Shown piece after piece: positions 23,523 to 36,300 of a DNA stretch of 64,000 nt. Within the stretch, counting starts at the first letter, position 1. Each line of letters starts with the position of its first letter. Source of the stretch: Klebsormidium nitens (Eukaryota; Streptophyta; Klebsormidiophyceae; Klebsormidiales; Klebsormidiaceae); NCBI GenBank assembly GCA_000708835.1, contig DF237190.1, positions 1-64,000 of the forward strand, in the 5' to 3' direction. A program made the position numbers and the translations under genes. The notes beneath the pieces are model-generated. The model was not told where the DNA came from, did no database searches, and worked only from the letters and a program-made list of their open reading frames with translations.

Positions 23523-26500
23523 TTAGGTCCCCATACACGAGAACATCTTCGCCAAGCGCTTCCCTTTCGACCGCCTGGTCTTCGCACCTGCATCTACTTC
23601 GCTAAGCAACACGGCTGCCGCATCTACCTTCTCTGCCTTCTCCATCCTATCCGTCTCTACCCGCGCGCAAAAATCCTCATCTTTTTCTAAGCTCTCACTT
23701 TCCGACCGGTTAGTACTCCCGGAGTCTGACCCGCCGTCCGACTCTAAATCGCTCTCACCGTTTCCGTTTCCCGCATTCTCTGCCCCAGAGTCCGCTGGAG
23801 CCCCTGGGACATCGTCGCAGGGGGGTTTTTGTTCCGTTTCCGCTCCATTTCCGTTCCCGACCCCGGGGGATCCCCCTAGGGCAACCTCCGTGAGCTCGGG
23901 AATGTCTGCCAGGGCAGCCTCCCGGTCGTCTCGATGGAGCAAAAAGAAGCCCTGCAACTTGGCCGGGGAAACAGTGCTCTCGGGAACCCGGTCGGCAAAG
24001 GCCTGCAGATGCGAAGTACGATCAAAAGCGGTCACGGATAATGGCAAGGTTTTTGGTAAGTAAGATATTGACTGAGGCGCAGAGACGTAGGTTCAATCAG
24101 TCTTCATATAACCATGTCTGGGCAGTCAGCGGGTTACAAACGTGTCGACGCATGGAAGAAACACGAAATCCGGACAAGGAGGGTGGCGCTTATGCATCCT
24201 CGAGAATTGCCAAAGCGCAATTCTTTGTCTGCGATCTTCCAAAAATCACCCTCAACACTTCCAGACAGCTGGCATTTAAAAGGAGCCCAACTCGGGCGCT
24301 TCTCGTACCTCCCACTGATGATCAGCGTGGGCCCGACTACTCTCTTCCCACGGACTCCACAATATAAAAGACGAAGAAACAATAACGGAAAGGACTGAAG
24401 GAAGGAGAAAGTAAAGTCCCTGCACGCTGACGTCATCCACGGGGCGTCCGGGTAGAAGCGGCGGTGCAAAATCGCAACTTCCTCTACTCTCGCGGACTCC
24501 AGAAGTAGAGAAGACGAAGCGATTAACACGGGGAGGATGAAGGGAAGACCAACTTAAACAAGCAACGTAAGCGGTGCTTTTGCTGACTCACGTTGACGTC
24601 ATCTTCCGGGGCGTCCGGGTAGAATCGGCGGTACATGGTGGTAACTTGTGCCCGGGAGGCGAGCCCCAGGCGCAGGTGTACGTCGCACCGCCCGGGGCGC
24701 GTCAAAGCGGGGTCCAGCTTGTCCAGATGATTGGTCGTCATGATCAGAATGCGACCCTCCTGCGAAATCAAGTTAAGCAATTGGGTTAGGCATCGGATAT
24801 GGACTTGTACAGGATTCTGGAAGAGGGCAAGAAGGAAAGAGAGCGACACTTTCCAAATGTTCAGCTAGTCCGGGTGACTGGACGTCATTATCAGATTGCA
24901 ACTTTCCTAGAAAAACAGGTTACATTGACGAGTTGGTTTTCAGGAATCCACTGATTTTCGGACTCACGAGCTGGGAGTGGTGCGAAGACAGCGACAAGCT
25001 AGGAAAGGGGTGTGGGTTTTGAATGAGTCCGGCTTGCGTCCATAACCCCCCTCAGGCAGACGCGGGAGTGTACTGACGTTGCGTGGGACCAACAATTTCA
25101 GCCGCTTCTTTAAGGGGGCGTCCTAGGACCCGTCACGCCTCGGCGACCAACTAGCCCGTATGCCCGTCATTTGGTCGCTAAATCTGGTACCACGTGACCA
25201 AATTTTTGGCGACACAAGATGTGGAGTTGCTGCGAAGGGACCGCCGGAGTACCACGTGGGTAGACGCCCTCTTTAAAGGAACCTTCCTTAAAAGCTGCCA
25301 CAGGAATTGCGAGCAAAAGACGTGTTCGAGAGCTCCCTGCAGAATCGCGTTTCGAAATCTGCGAATAGGATTGTACAAACTCTCATTCGCCTTCTCTGAA
25401 TCCTTACGAAAGCAAGCATTGCACGGCAGCAGAACTGGGCGAGTGGGTGCGCGCGCGCTGACCTGCGCGCAGACGCCGTCGATGCAGTTGAGGAGGCCGG
25501 AGAAGGAGAGGGTGTTGGGGCTCTTGCCGTCGCGCTGCGCGAACGCGGCGTCGATGTCCTCCAGGACCAGAATGGACCGCGCATCGCACCTGGGGGGAGA
25601 GAAGAAACGAGGAATGCGTCAACAAATGGGGGGGGGTCCGAGGAAGCGACAAATGAGTCAACAAATGTGAAGCGTTGTAAAAACGGGAGCGAGTAGCAGA
25701 ATCCAGGTCGGTGTGTTTGTGTCAGCAATTTTGAAGGAGGAGGAGACCTGCCCGCTCTGACGGTGGGCAATTCATTTTGGAAGGAGTCCAAGTCAGAATC
25801 TTAAGTTTGCGAGACATCTCAGAGCAATGGAAAATAAGTGAAGGGAAGGAACGAAGATCATAATGGTCCGATGCATTGAGCTTTGAAAGGGTGGGGATAT
25901 GATCTATCTGACGTTACAGGAGGTTGCGACGGCACGGTCGAGCTTTGGTGAAAGTTCAGGACCTATATCGCAACACAGGAGGAAGTAAATTTCCAGGGCA
26001 TTTCGTGGACCAAGTGCAGCCTTCGTATGGCGCACCTGACACACCTGCAACAACATTCTCGACCAGAAAGACAGAAACAAACTATAAAGATCTTAAACAT
26101 CAGATTAGGAAGACCATGGAGACGGAAAGAATAGATAGAGCTTAGAAGAACAAGAGCCAAAAACGGGACGCAACTGAATGAGTAAAGCATACCTGCTGAA
26201 GGCGTTGTGCAGCATCTCGTCGGTCATGTCCTTGGAGGACAAACCCACCAGGTTAACGTCCAGGTTAAGCTCCCCGGCCAGGGCCAGGATGCTGCTCGAC
26301 TTGCCGCAGCCAGGGGGGCCGTGCAGCAAATACCTGCGGGTTTGCGAAATCAAGGTTAAACTAACCAGAGTATGGCAAGCATGGCTCGCAGATAGACGAC
26401 GGATTAGTGGCGTCGAACAGGAGAAAGCAGACAACGAGTGCACAAACTTCGGCATCGCAGAGATAACACAGTTTCTGACGCCCGTAATCAACCCGAAAGC

Positions 26501-28075
26501 CTGCCTGGTATCCAGACTTCTCTTTGGAATCATTGAAGAATCTACCTCGCTTTTTCACAACCAGCCAATCACACGCAGTCCTCATCCGCGTTCGAAGCCG
26601 TTGGCACTTTCTCTTCAAACTGCCACGTGTCTGTACCTCAGCGAGGAAATATAGCTCAGAAGATGTACGAAAGGAGCTCACCCCCTCCGGTGCGGCACGC
26701 CCCGGTCGCTGTACCATTTGGCGCTGGCCATGAAAGTGCGTGCGTCTTTGACGAGAGTCTCGATGATCCCTCCATCCAGAACGACCGAGTGCAGTGGGCG
26801 AACGGGGCGGGTCCCAATCTGCAGAACGGAAGCAGCGGCCGTCAGTGTCTGGTATTGTTTGAGAGTCCTGAATCCCGTGAAGCATGTGCTTGCAGCTGTG
26901 TCTAACTGACACTACTTTATGGAGAGACGAAGGCGTAAGAGAATCAAGGTCATAAAAGGGTGAACCTGGCAGTGCTCAATGCGGGTTGTGCTTGAACGAG
27001 ATTTTGAAGCTTCTGTTATTGGGGTCAACTGTGTTCCACGTTGAACAAGATGGTTTAACTGTCCGAAAACATGAAGCTTCCGGTTCGACTCTTTGGGCAG
27101 CAAGAAATAGCTAATAGACCAATATGTCTACGATTCCCTCCTCTGATTATTAGAGTTCAAGACTCGTTTACTTCCGAGTCATCACTGCATCAAAAGTGCT
27201 CCTTTCGCACGATGTGCTTGTAAGCAAACAGAAAGCGCTCTGTGGCAGACAGAGGTTTCAGCCTAAGGCAACAGGAATGAAGCGAAGTTACAAAAAGCAA
27301 AATCGGACAAACAACTCACGCAGTCCCAGTAGCACTCCTCGATCGACCACCGGTTGACGTTGGTCACTTTGCGCTCCTCCACAGCCGCCAGCGCGCCCGC
27401 CATTGCCTCCTTGATCAGCTTCTCAATCGTTTCCCTAGTTGTCGCTGTGATAATCAGCGCGTCCTTCGACGCCAAACTCTTGAAAAGACTCGACACGTCC
27501 CCTGACTGCCCCTTGTTCAGAACGTCCGCTCTAGTTTCCAGCTGAAACGTCACGACCTCGCTGTTGTACTCAAATTTCTGCGCTTCTTGAAGCTTCGGAA
27601 CGAAGAACAGATTGTACACCGCTCGAACCGCGCCCCCAGAGGGGTTACGCGACGCCTCACTCTCGCTGTCGTCATCGTCGACGTCAGCGGTGGGCATCTC
27701 GTACCTGGACTGCAGGTTCAGCTGCGAACTATCCTTCCCCAGGTGTTTGCTTAACCACTTCTGTAACCACACGTACGCCGCATCGTCTGGACTTACCGAG
27801 ACCGTAACCACCCCCCGACGCTTTGTCAGAAACTTCCAAGTGTGAGTCACTAACAATCTCCCCCTGGCTGCGCAGGCTCCGATGAGCATAAGCCCGACCC
27901 CCCCCGCAAAGTAGTCGTTCTGGAGGTACTGCCGCTTAACTGCGGCGGTTAGCGTTGACTGTAGGGTCTCCAGCCACTGGGAGGAGGTGTAGTTAGCGGT
28001 TTGACCCAAAAGGGTTTCCTGGGCCAGGGCCCAAATGCCAACGGAAGTGGCGTTGAGCATGGCAGGGGAAGCCAT
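23523..28075 (-). CDS. BCS1: BCS1-type mitochondrial AAA ATPase
   Basis: Six exons (28075-27320, 26818-26682, 26333-26193, 25589-25463, 24759-24592, 24002-23523) close in phase to 602 aa. BCS1 is an inner-membrane AAA chaperone that moves the Rieske Fe-S protein across the membrane during complex III assembly. The [20 protein letters not shown] segment (about residues 52-71) matches the family's single N-terminal membrane span, followed by the BCS1-specific N-terminal domain ending near CYWDC. Next come [16 protein letters not shown] (Walker A, about 303-311), ILVLEDID (Walker B, about 351-358), MTTNH (sensor 1) and LTRPGRCD (arginine finger), then a [17 protein letters not shown] helix. The last about 110 residues form an acidic Ser/Asn/Gly-rich tail not found in compact BCS1 proteins (about 420-450 aa). 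Plant outer-membrane AAA relatives are possible alternatives. The ATG has GCCATGGCT context. Confidence 0.9.
24350..24655 (-). repeat. partial duplication of BCS1-like exon 5 3' edge
   Basis: The 3' end of exon 5 (24592-24652) encodes the [13 protein letters not shown] stretch. A diverged copy of this exon edge sits in the following intron at about 24425-24485, offset by 166 bp, and still encodes HRRFYPDAP in one frame. Intron-like flanks (the CGGACTCC anchor at 24351 and 24493) are duplicated with it. The copy's donor is lost (GTCAGCGTG replaces AACGTGAGT). Confidence 0.75.
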
Positions 28076-29744
28076 GGCCTGCTGAGTACGGAGACTTTGA
28101 CGCCTGCGATTGTCTTTGGATGTCCTGTAAGAAGGGGAGCAAGGCATGTCAGAATGAAATTCCACAAGGATCAGCAGTGTCTCATTTGATGCCACTCTTC
28201 TATGCAAAGGGTGCTAACTGGCCTGTAATGAGATTGTCATCTTCAAATGTTTGCAGCCAGGATACATCCCAATTGAAGCCATCTTTTTAGTGATGTGGCT
28301 TCTTGAATCTTGAGCATCGACCGTCAAGACAATCAGGCCAGGAGGTCCAATTCTTGAGTGGCTGCTGGGGTGGGCAGAGGCAAAAAGTCCACAGATCCGC
28401 TTTCAGCTTTGAGCTGCCTTCAGCGGGTTCAACCTTGTTAGAATCAGATCTGGACACCTGTGTATCTGGATAGAGCATCTAAAGAATGCGTGTCACGTTA
28501 TGAACACCATCTGTTGTGCTAGCTAGGTGCAAGCAAATAAGACACAGCTGGCGTATTGTATTCTGCGCATCAACAGCTGGCGATGAGATTTGCAGCTGCC
28601 TGGTGGAACCAACGACATTGCTCAGGAAGCTGCTACAGATCAATCAAGCCATGAAAGAGCGTCATGAAAACTACTCATGCGCCTCTATCATACTCTTGAA
28701 GTTGCCTAGCAAGGTTAGATGTAGGAGGAGATCAGCAACGGCATAGGCAAACTCATGCACCGTATCTGCAACACTGATCTGATACCTAAAACCTCTTCTT
28801 GCAAAGTGACAAAATGGTCACTGCCTTGTCTCACCTCTTCAGTTGACAGTCACGCCGTCTCCTTGCTGGTCGTTCCTCAGCACGTTGCAAGCACACCCAA
28901 GACAGGGGGATTGAGCAAGCTGGGCGTGTAAGAACTACAGCGGGTCGGGCATTGGCTTGGGATCAATCTGCTTCTTTAAAGATGTTTGCAACTTATGTAT
29001 GACCGTTCCTGGTGCTGTCAGCTCAATGCAGAGCATGTGGTAAGACATGAGGTTGCACGGCTGAGTGATGCAAGGATGCGTACCCTACCTACGGGAGGCC
29101 ATCAGCATTGCCATCTGCACATCAGTTCTTGGATTTCTCCTGTCCTTCTCACCTTCAAGTTCAGGCTTCAGATTCTACCCGCCAGCTACCCGCTCAAGAG
29201 GGCCACTCCGCAGATGGCGGGGGGAGTTCCGACCATCCAGCAATGGCAAGGGTCGTCACCGGTGACGAACCCGTTGCGTGGCCAGGTCGGCACGCCCGGG
29301 GCTTTGTCCCGGGATACCTTTCAGCTTCAAAGTACACCGTCCGATGATGAGGTGTCTGCTAATATCGAAGGCCTTAATGTCGGAGACCTTTCGAACCGGG
29401 CGCTCAAGAAACCCGGGTTCTTGGCAAACCCAGGGTCAGTGGACACTCTTGAGACTTGACCCGAAACCATCAAAAGTTCAAACTGCCAGCTTGCACACCT
29501 GAGGCTGAGGCTAGCAGTCCAGCTCTCATGCATAGGACATGATAGGAGTTTGTCTCGTTCTTTCTTGAATCTTGCTTGCGCCTTGCTTGCAAATGCGTCC
29601 CTGACGCTGGACCAGAGAACAGCAGGGACAATTGAGCATTGTTCCGTCGTCTTGTCTTCCAACGGGCACTGCTGCTGGCCTGCCCTCAGCGTCGTCACAA
29701 TCACAATCACAAAGGAGAAAGCATCGTATCTCTGAGATGCCACA
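28076..29744. other. divergent intergenic region
   Basis: This 1.67-kb gap lies between the BCS1-like start (minus) and the zinc-ribbon gene start (plus) and should hold both promoters. A 157-codon plus frame at 28986-29459 has no known motif and is read as untranslated or chance sequence. No regulatory element can be named. Confidence 0.45.
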
Positions 29745-30908
29745 ATGTGGGCGTCCCGCCTGCATTGCGCCATAGCTACTGCTGTTCAGAGCAGACTGGG
29801 AAAAGTCTCAGCAGAGAGTATCAGGTGGCCAGCAACTGCCCCTCGTGCGCTCTTCGCACTCATAGCCGAGGTCACTGAGCAATTTGCCAAACCGCCTAGG
29901 CAGTCGAGCAGTGTCAAGCCTGGTAGACCCCATGATCCACAGCCCGTAGGATATTATTTGAGGAATCTTCCTCGTTGGCTGCCGTCGTCCGCTTATGGAA
30001 GTCCAAGTCTCAAGTTGTTCTCAAACTGGGTGGAAGGTGAGAGTGGTCTGGTGGGAGGCTCGCACTCCATCCGCGAGCATTTGAGCAAGGCGACTGCAAA
30101 TGCACAGCGATTGGGCATGAACATGGGAGTTCATATTGGGATTGGTATTTCCATCGGAGGGGTCACATTACTTCAAACAAGGTCTGTGCATTCTTCGGGT
30201 TCGGCTGGCAAAAAGTGCCCCGAGTGTCAGCGTTTCAAGGACTTGGTGGACTTTGGGAAAATCCATTCGGGGGACGTTCGTGGTGCCTGCAGAGCGTGCG
30301 CGGCTGCCAGCCAAGCAAAGCGCAAAGGGGCCGTGCTTCATCACTTGGGGCTCTCAGTAGAGCAAGCATGGGCAAACGCTCGGAAGTGCTCAAGATGCGG
30401 TGAAACCAAGGAAGTTCGGGACTTTGCTATAATGTACCGGAGCACAGGCAAGCTGCAACCTCATTGTAGGGCGTGTAACTTTGCCTGGGATGAGAAAAAG
30501 CGTAGTAGCAAGCCGCCCGGCACTCTTCTAGAATGCAGGCATTGCCACGAGATTAAGCCGGCAAGCGAGTTCACACGCGGTCATGTTACGACATGTAAGG
30601 TGTGCACCAACAAGCGCTCCGCCGAGCGCTATCAAATGAAGCGGGCAGCGCAGCTCAGCATCCCAGAGAAGAAGCGCTGCACCGTTTGCGGTGAGGAGAA
30701 ACGAGCGTTCGAGTTCCGCTTGAGCAAACGGAGCAACGGCCGCTTGCAGAGTTGGTGCAGGGAGTGCGGGCACACTCTGAGAGCTTTGATTATGCGGAGG
30801 CACGCACAGATAAAGCAGCAACCGGCAGTTAGCCGACGGAAAACATCTGAACCCTCCACTACCGTGGACAATTTTCAGCCACTGCTTGGCCGCAATCGGG
30901 CCGCATAG
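29745..30908 (+). CDS. intronless protein with four CxxC zinc ribbons, likely organelle-targeted
   Basis: This is a single open frame of 387 aa in a window where most genes are split by introns. Residues 1-50 are rich in Ala, Arg and Ser with few acids, like a mitochondrial or plastid transit peptide. A glycine-rich hydrophobic stretch (residues about 129-144, IGIGISIGGVTLL) and a basic TRSVHSSG segment come before the ribbons. Four CxxC...CxxC units follow: C158/161-C182/185, C215/218-C241/244, C264/267-C284/287 and C312/315-C338/341. Each repeats the pattern CxxC...K...F......G....C..C and is followed by a basic stretch. All 16 cysteines are present. Similar ribbons occur next to HNH-type nucleases in phages and algae, but no HNH or other catalytic motif is seen here, so nucleic-acid or protein binding is an inference. 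The tail is basic (IMRRHAQIK). Confidence 0.7.
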   Translation: MWASRLHCAIATAVQSRLGKVSAESIRWPATAPRALFALIAEVTEQFAKPPRQSSSVKPGRPHDPQPVGYYLRNLPRWLPSSAYGSPSLKLFSNWVEGESGLVGGSHSIREHLSKATANAQRLGMNMGVHIGIGISIGGVTLLQTRSVHSSGSAGKKCPECQRFKDLVDFGKIHSGDVRGACRACAAASQAKRKGAVLHHLGLSVEQAWANARKCSRCGETKEVRDFAIMYRSTGKLQPHCRACNFAWDEKKRSSKPPGTLLECRHCHEIKPASEFTRGHVTTCKVCTNKRSAERYQMKRAAQLSIPEKKRCTVCGEEKRAFEFRLSKRSNGRLQSWCRECGHTLRALIMRRHAQIKQQPAVSRRKTSEPSTTVDNFQPLLGRNRAA

Positions 30909-33328
30909 ATTCTACGACGGTGTTGAACCTGCACTTTACTTGCAACTGAGCCCATTGGAGAATATCGTGGGAGGGTCGTGACTCATCAGATACTTGGAGG
31001 ACTTAGGTTTCGAGTAGGCGGATCGTGTTTGGAAACAAAACTAACCAGCACCATAAACCGCGTTGATTGGGCTTGTGCAAAGAGCACAAGGCCTGGACAG
31101 AAGTCGGGTTAAGACTACCAGACTCAGGGCGCTATCACTGGCGGACTGTGAGAAGGGGCGCCGTTCGTGGGGGTCCTCTTGGTCGGGCTCCAGCACGCAG
31201 GTTCGCTGCAGGTAAGGGGATCCAGAATGCGGACGTCCTCTGTTCCGGGTGCACGGTACAGTTTGCGTTCACCGGTGTTTCAAAATTGACACTCTGTCTG
31301 TCGTCCGAGCAATAAGTTGCTGTCGAACGTTGGGCTTCGACAAGACCAGTGTCAAGTGCGTCCAAAGCCCTAGGAGCTGTGTCTTGAAGCACTTTCCAGA
31401 GTGCGCCGTGTCTTGGAAGACGCAGGGAACGGACACTCCAGTCATTTATGATCAGCGTGTTGAGCACGATTGTAGGAAGCCGAAGTCTGTGGTCAAAAGT
31501 TTTGTTTAGTTCAGGAACTCCATTCTGGTTCGCAGTGATTATTGGACCTCATACCGGTCCTAAGTACTAATGTAAATGCGCCTCAGACCCACTTGATCCG
31601 CACTACTGGTTTCATGTCAGTGCAATGACTCATTTGGGAGATAGGATTGGGTGCCAACTTTAGGCACATGGGCCATGGGGCACTTCAGCTCGTTCAGATT
31701 TTACAAGTCAAACAGATACAGGTGCAATAGTTGGCAGGTGCCAGTCGGGTGGTTTTCAGGCGGAGCTAGCTCGCTTACGGATTGATATAAAATTGACTTT
31801 TGCAGGGTTGTGGAGCGTGCTTCGTGAAGAGCATACGAAAGCTCGAGACTTTGCTAGCACAGGGGCTCCATAAGTGGCAACAAGTTCCCATTGGGCGGCA
31901 ACCAGCGCTCTACATTGATAAGGACGCTTGATTCCAGGGGATTCAGTTGTGTGAGGAGATGTACTTCTAGTGATTCTCTTCAAAGGTAGCTCGTAGAATC
32001 AAGATGTTGGAAGATGGGCTTCAAGTAGTGCAAGTAACCTTCAGTTGAACGTTGTACTGACATCACGACGCAGGCGCCCAGCTCTATACTAGTCGGACTA
32101 CTAGCTTTTTTAATGGAACACGTGGGCCCTGCAGCATTCTGACCATGGGATTGAGCTTTTGGCAATTTGAAATCAGAGTGTGTACGCGGCCTGATTGTCT
32201 GGTCTCAGCTGGCGAGCCCTCATGTAGCCTATTGGAATGGATCACACCCATAGTTGGACTTGAAAGCTTGTCATCCGGTCGGATGCATGGTCACTATCTT
32301 TGGTAAGATCGGATGAGTCCGACGCGTGTGCGCTAACTTAAGGAGGCTGCTTTAAGGATCGAGGCTCAGTGCATATGCCGCCAGTTATTGCATCACATGA
32401 CTCATCGCATCGGATGCATGCCGCGCCCCACATATGATGGCCGCCGTTTGCGTTGTTTAAATTGAACGATCCGATCGAAGGTGGAAAGAGCGACTCAGCC
32501 ACGGTCAGCAATATATATAGGCTGAGTCCGGGGTGCCAAGCATGGGTTCAAGATTGAAAGTTCTTGAGTATAAGTTATAACGCCGCGCATGACCATCATG
32601 GGGCGGCCGATCTGCCACTGCATATATATGGGGCAAGCTAGTGTATGCGCAGAAGCCTCGTACATGTGCATGCGCGCATGGCCAATGAAGCTCAGGCGAT
32701 ACTGATGAGTGCGGCAAGCTAGCTCATTGATGCGGGCGGCCCAGGAGTGGCGCCCGGCAATGATGATCAGCAACTTTACACTTGAAGCGCTGACATGTAT
32801 GTATCGCGTTATTTTCTCTAACACGCGCTAGCTTGCTTAAAGGAAACTAAAGCGCGTTGTGCACTAGATAGATCCGATACCGCTTATATGTACGATTGGA
32901 CGGTTACGAGATGGCACTTCATACCGAACAACCACCCCATGCAGTATACGTTTGCAGAAGCCTGGGCCGGCATGCTGCCTCCCGATGGCAACTTCTTTCT
33001 GATTGCACGTATCCAAATCCAAGCCTGTGCAAATTCTCACATGCCCTCAAAGGAGCACGTGACTGCACAACCTTTAGTTTTCAAAAGCAGGATATTGACA
33101 CCCGGTGCGTCAAAACCCATTGTCCAATGCTAGTAGCAGTGCTCTGACTTTCGTTAGCGTCAGGCCTCCGTGGCGCCCTGGTTCTGGGTCTTGTTCTACT
33201 TAATCAATGACCATTCTTTTCCACGACTCCGTGCTTGTCTCATAACATATGCCTATGGAGGTAATGGTGAGCACTTCTGCCACGTCAGATTTATACCCGC
33301 CAAGAAAGATTAGGCAGCGACAGTCGAA
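30909..33328. other. intergenic between convergent genes
   Basis: About 2.4 kb lies between the zinc-ribbon gene stop and the METTL13 stop. Short frames (for example 31135-31467 -, 32495-32824 -) have no motifs. Around 32390-32900 the sequence is rich in GCATGC, ATATAT and GATC words but has no resolvable repeat unit. No gene or RNA is seen. Confidence 0.5.
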
Positions 33329-36300
33329 CTAAGCGAGTTTCTTGATACCCTCGGCTAGATTGGTTAGCAAAGGCCCTCGGCCCCATGGCCCATGGTTTTT
33401 GCCCATCCTAAGAAGTTGCGCCGCGCTTTCGCTTAGAGACCGACTACTTATCTGACCAGATTCCGTTCGGCGGAGGGCAAACAGGATGCGATTCACGTCC
33501 CCGTCGACATCAAATTCGTAAACGTCGTGGAATACCTGGAGACGAACAGACATCTTCAGCAAACAATAGCGAGCTTCAGAGACGTTTGGTCAAGCGCATC
33601 TAGCCGGCGCCATCTCTTCCTTGATGGTACTCGTACTTGGAAATATTGCAATCCACATGTGGAACACAATTGATGTGTCAGAACATAATGGCAGACGATA
33701 TTCGCAACTTCAATCCTATGCCCAATCATCGCGCTTGCGGCCAAGGATAATCGGTTGTGAACCTTAACAATGAGCAACCGTAACCCGGAAGCCCAAAACT
33801 CAGGTCTTGTAGACAAGAACCGACTTCAGGGGAAGAGCTCGTCGCGACCAACTGCACGAGCGTTTGACACGTGGCAGTAGCCAGCAGACATCCACGAACA
33901 CTGAGATACTCGCGGAAAAACCATACATGCTGAGCGAAGAGAATCGCATTGAAGTGTATTTGATAAGAAGCCAGTCTGACTTTTATCAGGCGGTTTTTCA
34001 GAGGTCAAACGGTGGAGGATGCCCGTTTACGTCTGCCTAAAAGTCTGGCAAAGAATTCAGCGTCACCTTCTGACGTCAGGCCCACCTCTTTGAGTATGGC
34101 GCAGGCCGATGCGTATGGCGCTGCGGCGCGGGAGACGACGTTCACCACAAACATGCCGCCGTCACGTAGAGCGGCTCGACACGTCAGCAGAAAGTCCTTT
34201 TCGAGGAACGCGGGTGCGGGGCAGCTCATGCTCAGACTGCAAGTATCGACTTAGTGTATGGTCAGGAGGTTCGAGTTAATGGAGGTCTACGAACAGGCTT
34301 CGTGGGAAGAGCTTTGTGGGAAGCTCAGCGCATGTTCCGTCTGCAAGGAGTGGGAAACCTTGACTCTCCGTTTCGGCTTGATGATTGCATAACATCATCG
34401 TTCTACGTTTCGGCATGATCATTCCACGAGATCCGGAAGATCCAACAAGAAAATGGAGCCTATGGGACAGACACCTCGTCACCGCGCCCGAGGTCATAGG
34501 AAATGCACAGCGAACAAAGCCTCCAAAGGAGTAAATGCTCAGCCGGAGTCACTACTATCTCTATCTGGGGAACTGTGGCACAACGATGACTCATGTAAAC
34601 GACCGTACCGTCCAGAACAGAAGGTGACAACAAGAGCCGACAGGAAAGAAAGACCATGCCTTGTAAAGATGAGGCAGGAACCCTGAACATGTTGCCATAA
34701 ACAACTTGATTCCCTAACACCCATCCAAAAGCATTCTCCGGACCAATTAAAATCGCCCACCTGGCATCCCCCGCGTCCACGTCGATGAACAGTACATCCA
34801 GTCTCTGGTCACGTGCCCCCTCAGGCCGCTCCGGCGAGGCTCCGTTTCCGGTGCTGTTCCCATTCCGTTCCGATGTCCGGTTAACCGGAGAACTCTCGTT
34901 ACGTGGCCTGTCAGTAGACTGGACTGAACCGACTTGGTGGTTCTCTGACGGAAAAGCGCCGTTGCCACATGGCGGCGTTCCATTGGCTGTGGATACGCTG
35001 GCCGTGATGGCGTGCACCGCTTTCAAGCCGTCCCCTATTTCGAGCTGCAATGGTCGGAGCGGGGCTGATAAGCAGAAACGCTATCGCGAGAGAGTTTCCG
35101 CTTCTTGTCTGCTCACCCCTTTAAGTGATTATTTAGCTATTTGTGTTTGAAGCAGATGATGCCAAATCAACATCGGCAGGAACAACAGAGCCTTCGACCA
35201 GCATTTCGAATGAGTTTCCCGCAAGGAATACTTGAAACGTCGAGTAAGATGTCAAAATGGCCCAATGGGCGCTAAACAATTTTTTCTCTCACTTTCACTG
35301 TTCACATCTCTGCAGGGCATCTTTGCCATAACAGTAGACTGCTCGCTTACGCATAAAAGTTGGATGATAGTAGATTCAGTTCTGAAGTTTTATTCGACCC
35401 ACGCTTTGGCCACACAGCGGATGAAGTTTTTCAGAACTCAAGAATGGGACCGAAGACCTGCTGCTGCACAGCTAACGAATCAACTTATGTCACGGATACA
35501 TCAACCAGAGCACGTTGCACCTAGAGCAGCAGTTTCTCCAAGAGAACCAATAAGTAACCCTACCTGCATTCTGTCGTCTTCGACGAAACCAAAGTGACGC
35601 TGCGCCATCTGAGCCACAACAGGGTCCAGTTCGACTACCTGCGGAAAATAGACGAACAGCAGTGCTCGTTTGAGGTGTCGGCAACTTCTACAGCTCGATT
35701 TCAGCACAGCGGATGCAATAGCACACTCATCAGTCGTCCAATCAGGTCATGTCAGAGAACGTCGTCTCAAGAGTGCTCCACTTTTATGTGTGGCCCTCGT
35801 CTACAGAGACCGAAAGGGATGCTCTTTGAAAACCTTACAAATCTCAAGATGCAGCATCTTGATGCAGCAACAAGGGTGGTGAACTCGCTCCCCAGTTTCC
35901 CAATATTCGGAACCGTGAAAGTGTTTCGAGTTTCGGACTTTATGCTTTGGTCCAGCACGTCTGCCCGCTGTCCCGTGCCCTTTCGGAACGGCAGTGCCGG
36001 CTGGGCAGTCGGAAACCAAACCTCCATTTGAAGATGCTGCCAGCCATTCTTCCTCGTTTGAAAGTCAAAAGTTCTCTAATGCTCCCAACATCAGAAGTCC
36101 TGGCTCTGCATATCAAACGGTTAAAAGCCTAAAAGGACGCGAGCAGTTGGATTCGCTGCATAGCTACTATCACTCAGAGTGCGCTTCTATCACTGAAGGA
36201 CAAACCGAAGACAGGGAACTTAGCCGCGTCAGTAGCATTTTTGTCGTGCAGAGGACGGATGTGTGCTCACCTTGACTCGCAGCGGCAAGTGGTTGTGAAG

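Noticed and set aside
28986-29459. 157-codon plus-strand frame upstream of the zinc-ribbon gene
   Set aside because: No motif and mixed composition. Several overlapping frames are equally open, so it is read as upstream non-coding sequence.
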